Assembly: GCF_023284005.1 (NCBI RefSeq)
Contig: NZ_JAKIKS010000017.1
Location: 1 to 61,383 of the forward strand
Direction of reading: 5' to 3'
Length of the DNA stretch: 61,383 nt
Source: Shewanella surugensis
Lineage (GTDB): Bacteria > Pseudomonadota > Gammaproteobacteria > Enterobacterales > Shewanellaceae
Under the pieces are notes generated by a model that was not told where the DNA came from, made no database searches, and saw only the letters and a program-made list of their open reading frames with translations. Numbering within the stretch: the first letter of the stretch is position 1; each line of letters starts with the position of its first letter. Shown here in pieces: positions 55,427 to 61,383 of the stretch. A program made the position numbers and the translations under genes.

Positions 55427-56125
55427 TTATAAATCATGACCGATTGGGGATTGAGTGCTTGTTTTTATGATGTGTTTAACACTGAAACCTAAAGAAAAAC
55501 ACCACGCGAGTAAGATGACAGGCCTTAGCCATACCATGAGTAAAATCCAACAGGCTTGTTCATTTGAATGCTTGCATGACGGAAAAGTTAGCGCTTGCCA
55601 ATTGAGACTTAACAGTAAAATTAAGGCTACAATAAATCCGATACCACTGAAAAAGAGTACTGGATAGGTACATAAATAGGAATGACTAGAGCGGGCCGTA
55701 AGGGTAAAGAAGTAAAGCATTAAGGTGCTTAATAAATAACTGAATGTCGCTATATGGTGTAACTGTAAATAGTTTACCGGAAATATACCCATAAAAAAGA
55801 GCGAGATCCCAAGCCATGCGCCAGCCAGAGAAATTAATAAGCTAATATGACTGAGCTTGATAAAGTAAAGTGCCAACATGGCAATGAGAATAAAAAAGCC
55901 TGCCAACATGAGGGCTATATTGTAGATAAAAGCGTAAGGAGAGTGAGAGTAGTTGCCCAGTAAATCAGAGCGATAAAAGAAAACGGATGAACCATTGGAC
56001 TGGTATTGTGCCCATAATGCAATGCTGATCCCACAGAAAATACACACAGCGCCGATGATAAGCATATACATGAGAAAACGGTGGAGGTCATACTGTAATG
56101 GTTGAAGTGGATTGACATTATTCAT
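55427..56125 (-). CDS. DUF998-like integral membrane protein
   Basis: This membrane protein has about six hydrophobic segments, short loops and several Trp/Tyr. FSYLLSTLMLYFFTLTA and MGIFPVNYLQLHHIATF match the DUF998 family, whose function is unknown. The frame is open to 56170; ATG 56125 (MNNVNPLQPL) is preferred since the upstream 15 residues are unlikely to be translated. It lies 13 bases upstream of rluF, so the two may share a transcript. Confidence 0.65.
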   Translation of the reverse strand: MNNVNPLQPLQYDLHRFLMYMLIIGAVCIFCGISIALWAQYQSNGSSVFFYRSDLLGNYSHSPYAFIYNIALMLAGFFILIAMLALYFIKLSHISLLISLAGAWLGISLFFMGIFPVNYLQLHHIATFSYLLSTLMLYFFTLTARSSHSYLCTYPVLFFSGIGFIVALILLLSLNWQALTFPSCKHSNEQACWILLMVWLRPVILLAWCFSLGFSVKHIIKTSTQSPIGHDL

Positions 56126-56152
56126 CTGGTGATTATTTTCCAAATATAACGC

Positions 56153-56183
56153 GTAAAGAAGTGCATACAATGCACTTCTTTAC
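56153..56183 (-). terminator. 14-bp perfect hairpin after nhaC
   Basis: GTAAAGAAGTGCAT and ATGCACTTCTTTAC pair perfectly around ACA. It lies just past the nhaC stop (minus strand) and 27 bases before DUF998. Confidence 0.7.
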
Positions 56184-56225
56184 TTTGGTTTAATGATTCG
56201 TAGTGGGTCTGATTTTGAAAATTGA

Positions 56226-57563
56226 TTAGATTCTTTTACGAAAGATAACAATAGTGACAGCAACCACGGCTAAGATCATGCAATACCATGCGTGTGTCAC
56301 TACTTCTAATGGTGATAAAGCAAAAATAGAGGCTGCCAGTAAAGCTTGGGCACCGTATGGAATAATACCTTGAACGATACAAGAAAAAATATCTAATATA
56401 CTGGCAGAACGCTTTGGACTGACGCCATGTTTATTGGCTAAATCTTTTGCGATGTCGCCAGTGACAACAATCGAAACAGTATTATTGGCAACACAGGCAT
56501 TTGTTGCTGTTACTATGCTGGCTATTCCGAGTTCTGATGCTCGGCGTGATCGTCCGTCTTTTGACTTAGAGAAACGTGCAATGAGGGATTCAATTTTTAA
56601 ACTGATAAAGATGAGCCCACCTTGTTGCTGCATCAGTGCAGCGAGTCCACCAACAAGCATCGATAAGATAAAGATCTCTTGCATGTTACTAAAACCGGTA
56701 TAGATATCTTGCCCGAATTGAATGACAGAGTAATCCATCGTCAAGAGGCCTGCCATCCCAGCCAGTATGATCCCGACGGTAAGGACTAAGAAGACATTTA
56801 AGCCCATAACAGCAAGAACGAGGATCGTCAAATAAGGGATGACTTTAATAAAATCTATTTCTTGAGGTGTGACTTGAGCTTGCCCTTGGCCTGCAACGAT
56901 AAATAGGATTAATGTTATTAAAGACGCTGGAATTGCAAAAATTAAGTTTTCTTTAAATTTATCTCGCATCTCACAACCTTGAGTCCGTGTGGCTGCGATG
57001 GTGGTATCAGAAATGATCGATAGGTTGTCTCCAAATAATGCTCCTGAGATCACTGCCCCAGCCATTAAAGGTAACTCAATATGGGCTTCATTGGCCACGC
57101 CGAGTGCAATAGGCGCAACAGCTGCAATGGTACCCATTGATGTGCCCATTGCCGTCGCAATAAAAGCGGCAATAACAAAAAAACCAGGCAAGAGTAAGTT
57201 GGAAGGGACTAAAGATAAACCTAAAGCAACGGTTGCATCGACGCCTCCCGTTGCTTTAGCGACAGCAGCAAATGCGCCAGCCAATAAATAAATAATACAC
57301 ATAGCGATAATGTTGCTGTGGCCAATGCCCGCTAAAAAGGTGTTGATTGATTGATTGAGTTTTTGTTTGGAAATGATGATGGCAAAAATAATCGCGGGTA
57401 ATATGGCGACGACACTGGGTAACTGGTAAAAGGCAAATTCAACGCCTTGGCTTTGAAAATAGACACCTGCACCAATAAACAGGCTGAGAAATAGAAACAG
57501 TGGCAGTAATGCGATAAAGGATGGAGTAGACTTATTGTCTGAGATCTGTGTTGAAGTTGTCAA
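56226..57563 (-). CDS. Na+/H+ antiporter, NhaC family
   Basis: This is a 445-residue antiporter with about 12 membrane segments. The start is set at TTG 57563 because AGAAGAG is 8 bases upstream; the frame open to 57695 has an unlikely extension. AMGTSMGTIAAVAPIALGVA, GALFGDNLSIISDTTIAATR and IPYGAQALLAASIFA are typical of NhaC. It exchanges sodium for protons at the inner membrane. Its substrate could also be malate/lactate as in related NhaC-like proteins. Confidence 0.88.
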   Translation of the reverse strand: MTTSTQISDNKSTPSFIALLPLFLFLSLFIGAGVYFQSQGVEFAFYQLPSVVAILPAIIFAIIISKQKLNQSINTFLAGIGHSNIIAMCIIYLLAGAFAAVAKATGGVDATVALGLSLVPSNLLLPGFFVIAAFIATAMGTSMGTIAAVAPIALGVANEAHIELPLMAGAVISGALFGDNLSIISDTTIAATRTQGCEMRDKFKENLIFAIPASLITLILFIVAGQGQAQVTPQEIDFIKVIPYLTILVLAVMGLNVFLVLTVGIILAGMAGLLTMDYSVIQFGQDIYTGFSNMQEIFILSMLVGGLAALMQQQGGLIFISLKIESLIARFSKSKDGRSRRASELGIASIVTATNACVANNTVSIVVTGDIAKDLANKHGVSPKRSASILDIFSCIVQGIIPYGAQALLAASIFALSPLEVVTHAWYCMILAVVAVTIVIFRKRI

Positions 57564-57976
57564 TGTTAGTACTCTTCTATATGGTGCATTGACTACTGGA
57601 CTGAGAAAGGTTGTTATCTCTGACACTAGCAGACTAATGACGCTAAATGACTGTCTTATTTTGGTCAGGATATGCAATTGTGATACAGCTGTCAATTTAG
57701 ACGTCTAGATGTTTTTACTGCTAAATAGGCTGTATATTAAAATTCAGACTTAACAATATGATAAATAATTATTTATTGACTCATATAAAACAACATTAAT
57801 TTGTAGTTTAATGAATTTATGTCGTAGTCATATCGTGGGTTTTAATTATGATTAGTGTCTATTCATCATCAAGTAATGCTTATTGCGTACAAGCCAATGT
57901 GAAAATGCAAAGTGGGGTTTGCATTTTCAAAGTGTTTAGATATGTATAATTGGCGTGGATATATTGTGCTTACCTA
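57564..57976. other. Gap between nhaC and SIMPL gene
   Basis: This is about 410 bases. GAAAATGCAAA (57901-57911) and TTTGCATTTTC (57918-57928) form an 11-bp perfect hairpin, a likely terminator of the SIMPL-domain gene. A 33-codon frame (57848-57949, starting MISVYSSSSNAY) overlaps it and is not supported as a gene. Confidence 0.5.
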
Positions 57977-58657
57977 TCAATTAAACATTAATTGAATTTG
58001 CCCTGAGGCTTCGACATTTACGGTACTAGTGCCACCTTTGACGACAGGGGTTGATAATGCCATTTCAGATTTCATCAGAGTACGTGGATAGGAAGCGTGC
58101 TGATTACCTGTATTGATATTGACTGTAACTATTTGAAAGTCACTGGCGCCCATATTTTTTTGAATGAGTTCCGCTTGTTGTTTAAATTGGTTCAATGCAT
58201 CAACAGAAAGTTGGTTTTGTGTTTCTTGCCTGACAAATGGGCTAATTTCAAATCCGATGGCGGTAATATTGAGCTTATTTTGTAACTGGCCGATTTCTTG
58301 CGTTAATGAAGGCATATTTTTACTGGTTAATTCGAGCTGTTGTGATGTTTTCCAAGCAACAATTTGTTGATCTTTATAAATAGGGCGTGTTTGATAATTT
58401 GTCGTTGCATATTTTATCTCATCGGTTTTACTGAGCGATTTTAATGCTGAAGCCATTTGTTTATTGACTTTATCATTAGCTTGAGCAGCATCTTGAGATT
58501 GACTCGAGGCTAAGAGAGTGACTTTCATTATATCATTGCTGACGTCTGTTCTTGCTATGGTGGATATATGGTACAGGTTGTAATTTAAAGGCTCTGCGAT
58601 AACCGATGTTGAGGTTATGATGCATATAGTGGAAAGTAAACGAAGGTGTTTTTTCAT
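57977..58657 (-). CDS. SIMPL-domain (DUF541) exported protein
   Basis: This is a periplasmic protein of about 226 residues with a signal peptide (MKKHLRLLSTICIITSTSVI...). The start is ATG 58657, with AAGG 8 bases upstream; the frame open to 58750 is not used. The pattern DVMKVTLLASSQSQDAAQAN with TNYQTRPIYKD and a closing VNVEASGQIQLMFN fits the SIMPL/DUF541 family, related to BP26/OMP28. Functions are unclear; oxidative-stress roles were proposed for E. coli YggE. Confidence 0.8.
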   Translation of the reverse strand: MKKHLRLLSTICIITSTSVIAEPLNYNLYHISTIARTDVSNDIMKVTLLASSQSQDAAQANDKVNKQMASALKSLSKTDEIKYATTNYQTRPIYKDQQIVAWKTSQQLELTSKNMPSLTQEIGQLQNKLNITAIGFEISPFVRQETQNQLSVDALNQFKQQAELIQKNMGASDFQIVTVNINTGNQHASYPRTLMKSEMALSTPVVKGGTSTVNVEASGQIQLMFN

Positions 58658-58774
58658 GTTTAATGCCTTATTTAATACGAGATTATCTGTTGGACTGTAT
58701 TTAATACTAGCAGTTCTTGAAAATGAAAAATAAGGTGCCCAAAATGACATGGCTCTTTAGTACTTACGAGTATA

Positions 58775-58806
58775 AAAGATGGGCATGGAGTAACATGCCC
58801 ATCTTT
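58775..58806 (-). terminator. Terminator after TLH-type phospholipase gene
   Basis: AAAGATGGGCATG pairs perfectly with CATGCCCATCTTT (13 bp, 6-base loop) just past the stop of the phospholipase gene; T-rich DNA follows on the minus strand. Confidence 0.8.
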
Positions 58807-58828
58807 AAGCTAAAAGGGACATTAGCGG

Positions 58829-60067
58829 TTAAAAAGCAAAACTTGATAAGGCTGTTTCGATAATGTCTTCAGCAATGATACTGTGGGTCTTAGTTGTAGG
58901 ATGTGTTACTCCCCAGAAAAGATAGCTATCAGAGCCATAAGTTGAACAATCGGAACGTAATGCATGAGTTTGTAAGTAATCAATTGATGAGCTGCGATTT
59001 ATATCTAAACATGAGTCTGTTGCGTTACGTAGACCGTAGTTTTCGGGGGATTCAATGATATTGTCAAATAATGTACTGGTATCATAGAGGACAAAATTAA
59101 ACCCTTGTGCCTGATAGCTGGCAACTTCAGTTTCAATAAATTCATTGAATTCGATGAGTTTCTCACGGATTTCTTCGGTTGTGCCATCGGTATTATATTT
59201 AAACTGAGGCGCCTGTGTGGCATCAGGTAAATTAAGAATTACCATGTTTTCAATACCATTTTCAACCAATGTTTCAAGCGCATCAGTGAAATCAGCACTT
59301 ACATCGGCAACAGTGCGATCATCATTAACAAAATCGTTTAAACCGAATTCAAATGTGACTAAGGTGTCTTTAGGGTCATAATTTTTAGATAATTGCATAT
59401 ATTCTAAGTAAGATTCGATTTGTCCGCCTATTCCAGTTAATACCACATAGGCATCCTCTCCTTCAGCGCCACCAATAGCCCAAGTGTATACGGGTAAGTC
59501 TTTATGTTCGGCGAGATATTCTGTCCATATGAGTCCATTGGAAAAGTGCCCTAAAAACCATGAGTGATCATTTGGAAATATCCATTGGGAACCATTATAA
59601 ATATTACCCGTATCAGAAATACTGTCACCAAAGCTAACGAGCTTATTAATTTTGCTATTATCATCATCATTTTCACTTATATCATTTGTCCAAATAGTAT
59701 GATTATAAGAAAAGCGCGAGTCAGCGGCAAAAAAAGTAATATCGGCGGCTTCAAAATCGGTGTCTAAGGTTTTTTCACAGCGTTCTTCAATGGTGTTAGT
59801 TGTTGTTTCTGTGTAAAACATGTTTTTCCACGAGGTACTAGAGTACCAATAACCTGAGAGCTTATAATAGCTCCCATCATCATTTAATGCCCATTCCCAA
59901 TCAGTAGCTGATTGATCATGATTATCATGAGGTCGATACCAGCACCTAACATAAGTAATCGTTTCATCATCTTGTAGTTTTTCGATTTTTTTATCAGATA
60001 ATTCAGTGTAGTCAGCATACGTAAACATAGGCAGCACTAATGCCGCTAATAAAGAATATTTTTTCAT
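58829..60067 (-). CDS. TLH-type secreted GDSL phospholipase
   Basis: The product has 412 residues: a signal peptide (1-18), an N-terminal domain typical of Vibrio thermolabile hemolysin (YVRCWYRPHDNHDQSATDWE, GYWYSSTSWKNMFYTE) and a GDSL/SGNH domain from about 140 (SFGDSISDTGN with Ser149, GGAEGEDAYV, EFGLNDF). The block-V motif reads WGVTHPTTKTH: the His is present, but the usual Asp of the triad is Gly. In VvPlpA-like enzymes a chloride ion takes over this place, so activity is likely. It would cleave phospholipids outside the cell. It is monocistronic. Confidence 0.88.
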   Translation of the reverse strand: MKKYSLLAALVLPMFTYADYTELSDKKIEKLQDDETITYVRCWYRPHDNHDQSATDWEWALNDDGSYYKLSGYWYSSTSWKNMFYTETTTNTIEERCEKTLDTDFEAADITFFAADSRFSYNHTIWTNDISENDDDNSKINKLVSFGDSISDTGNIYNGSQWIFPNDHSWFLGHFSNGLIWTEYLAEHKDLPVYTWAIGGAEGEDAYVVLTGIGGQIESYLEYMQLSKNYDPKDTLVTFEFGLNDFVNDDRTVADVSADFTDALETLVENGIENMVILNLPDATQAPQFKYNTDGTTEEIREKLIEFNEFIETEVASYQAQGFNFVLYDTSTLFDNIIESPENYGLRNATDSCLDINRSSSIDYLQTHALRSDCSTYGSDSYLFWGVTHPTTKTHSIIAEDIIETALSSFAF

Positions 60068-60309
60068 TGTTCATTCCAATTGTTGTTACTCAGAGCGTTA
60101 TTATTGTTGTTGCAACGTATTTTTAATTCATTGCTTTGCACCCCTGTTGTTAGGGTGCCTGATGTATTTGTTGATCAATTGAGGTTGCTTGGCAATAACT
60201 AATTAACAATATTCATATTTAACTAAATTAACAGGTGCTAATGTTCTGCATTTGTTTCCTAGGATGCTTATGTTGTTAATCATTGGTTGCTTAGATGTTG
60301 ATATTGACT
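60068..60309. other. Intergenic gap, no gene seen
   Basis: This is 242 bases of AT-rich DNA upstream of the phospholipase gene. Its promoter is presumably here; no repeat or RNA feature was recognised. Confidence 0.4.
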
Positions 60310-60780
60310 TCAATCAAAGATCCTTGGGCTTTTATTGCTTTTTTGAGTAGGATTATTGTCAGTTGAGGATGTTGAAGAAGATGAATTATTATCGATATCA
60401 TTTAATCCTGCTAAATTAAATATATTATCGATTGATTCCTGACCATCTTTAAACTACTCTTTTAACAGTTCAGGAAGTGGTAAACGACCCCAATCGAATA
60501 CACTTTATAAGTAAGAATGAAATAGTGCTATGAGGTTCGTTTATTTTAAAGTAATTTAAAATGATATATAGCTGTTTAAAAGCTTGTTCTCTATTTGTGA
60601 TTGAACTTAATTCATATAAGTTTGAGTTGTTTCCATTTATGTTTTTGTTGTCGGAGAATGAGGGGGGAGTTTGTCGATTCATGAATATCTTCTTCATCTG
60701 ATATATCAGCAATAAATATTATTGCATCTTTAGCTTCTTTAATCTCTTGAATGGTATATTCTATTGAGGGTGTGTATGTA
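60310..60780 (-). pseudogene. TssA (type VI secretion) C-terminal remnant
   Basis: On the minus strand three frames carry pieces of the TssA/VasJ C-terminal domain in order. First comes IQEIKEAKDAIIFIADISDE. After a frame change comes ITNREQAFKQLYIILNYFK, continuing into NEPHSTISFLL, the TssA SREQALxQL...EPHSP motif. After a further frame change comes DWGRLPLPELLKE, the RWGRLPLPELL motif, and a TAG, then FKDGQESIDNIFNLAGLN and a low-complexity tail to TGA (60310-60312). The 80-codon open frame is only the middle piece. No other type VI secretion gene is in the window. Confidence 0.8.
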
Positions 60781-60783
60781 GAT

Positions 60784-60805
60784 GTTTCTCATTACATCGA
60801 GAAAC
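60784..60805. repeat. 7-bp inverted repeat at remnant edge
   Basis: GTTTCTC (60784-60790) and GAGAAAC (60799-60805) are inverted around 8 bases, at the upstream limit of the TssA homology. Confidence 0.3.
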
Positions 60806-60964
60806 AATGAGGTTTTTAATTTGTTGATTGAACATATGTTTGTTGTTGTTTTTTCGTATTAAATATTTTGCATTTTATATTTGATCTTTTTATTTTGAGT
60901 GCTACTTTTTTAAAGTTCTATTTTTGTATTACCTTTAATAATTAAATTTAAATTATAAATGACG

Positions 60965-61253
60965 TTTATCGATTACTGTTCGAGCTAGCTCTTCGTTGGA
61001 TCACTTTTCGTTCAAAACATCCAAAGTACTCCCCAGAAGCTCAAGAGAAATTAAAAAAAGTTAGCATTTAATACCATTATTCATATACCTGTTCATGTTG
61101 GATTACAATATGTGGATTATTGGTTTCAAGATGAAGCTCGCATAGGTCAACAAAATACCACGACAAGAATATGGGCAACTAAAGGATCGAGAACACAGGT
61201 TGTCATAGCGCAGCAATTTGAATCTGTACATCTATATGGCGCAGTATGCCCCA
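60965..61253 (+). mobile_element. IS630-family transposase remnant
   Basis: One frame reads LRWITFRSKHPKYSPEAQEK and stops. A second frame continues IPVHVGLQYVDYWFQDEARI, with GQQNTTTRIWATKGS and HLYGAVCP. These are the pre-catalytic and DEAR/GQQ motifs of IS630 transposases, with the catalytic D in FQDEAR. Both ends are missing: the N-terminus is not found, and the reading breaks at 61252, where ISAs1-like sequence begins. Confidence 0.8.
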
Positions 61254-61383
61254 GGGCGGGATCGCACTTTGCTAACAAAGATTGAATCTGCTGAATTACT
61301 GTGATCTAATCGCACCTCACTTTCTGAGAGGTAACCCAATGACCCTGATCGAACACCTTACCGTTGTTGAAGAAACCCGTTCT
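61252..61383 (+). mobile_element. Left end of ISAs1-like insertion sequence (cut by window)
   Basis: CAGGGCGGGATCGCAC at 61252 resembles an ISAs1-family terminal repeat, and the IS630 reading frame stops being recognisable here. A transposase start follows at 61339. The element continues beyond the window. Confidence 0.6.
61339..61383 (+). CDS. ISAs1-family transposase, N-terminus only
   Basis: ATG 61339 opens MTLIEHLTVVEETRS, which matches the N-terminus of ISAs1/H-repeat transposases (L-x-E-H-x-x-x-V-E/I-D-P/T-R). GAGAGG lies just upstream. The frame is cut by the window edge, so completeness is unknown. Confidence 0.6.
   Translation, partial: MTLIEHLTVVEETRS

Noticed and set aside
57848..57949. 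33-codon frame MISVYSSSSNAY...
   Set aside because: It overlaps an 11-bp terminator-like hairpin, has no ribosome-binding site and no recognised relatives.
60470..60712. 80-residue open frame as an intact gene
   Set aside because: It is the middle piece of a TssA remnant; the conserved C-terminal motif continues in another frame.
1..61383. tRNA, rRNA or CRISPR array
   Set aside because: No cloverleaf-like or rRNA sequence and no regularly spaced repeats were seen on either strand.

Overview
The window reads as a chromosomal segment of a marine gammaproteobacterium, most likely a Shewanella. The reasons are a sprT-endA-rsmE-gshB block flanked by PhoA-type alkaline phosphatases, a single-chain 1517-residue acetyl-CoA-carboxylase-like protein beside a LysR gene, ExeM-type extracellular nucleases with GlyGly-CTERM tails next to a KatB-type catalase, and a complete E. 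coli-type nuo operon with fused nuoCD. The genus is inferred from remembered gene order and protein style; no search was run.

Layout. 1-5 kb: a small LprI-like exported protein, a P-loop sulfotransferase, a site-2-protease-like metalloprotease, a decayed class II glutamine amidotransferase remnant and rsmC. 5-13 kb, minus strand: two tandem alkaline phosphatases, then gshB, rsmE, endA, sprT and a LysR regulator divergent from the carboxylase (12.9-17.5 kb). 17.5-23 kb: an AT-rich unknown gene with a possible frameshift, a DUF5062-like gene, ygfZ, serA, a broken yjdF and a CsgD/LuxR-type regulator. 23.5-31.7 kb: three tandem ExeM-like secreted nucleases. 31.8-37.6 kb: a frameshifted ArsR regulator, NIPSNAP and ABM small proteins, a catalase, a TMEM165/GDT1-family Mn exporter behind a yybP-ykoY riboswitch, and an aromatic amino acid permease. 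37.6-52.1 kb, minus strand: nuoA to nuoN. 52.4-60 kb: S46 dipeptidyl-peptidase, RluF-like pseudouridine synthase, DUF998 protein, NhaC antiporter, SIMPL-domain protein and a TLH-type phospholipase. 60.3-61.4 kb is a gene graveyard: a TssA (type VI secretion) remnant, a truncated IS630 transposase, and the left end of an ISAs1-like element that appears to have landed in it.

How the genes fit together. Three secreted nucleases, two alkaline phosphatases, a periplasmic endonuclease I, an S46 peptidase and a secreted phospholipase suggest scavenging of extracellular DNA, phosphate, peptides and lipids. The regulator upstream of the nuclease cluster has a CsgD-like layout, so a biofilm link is plausible. 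Complex I feeds respiration, while the catalase and the Mn exporter under a Mn riboswitch fit oxidative-stress and metal control. Several genes show single-base lesions (yjdF, arsR, tssA remnant, amidotransferase remnant), so ongoing gene loss is visible.

Where a start was moved from the longest reading frame, it was for a better ribosome-binding site, a signal peptide, or the usual length of the family.
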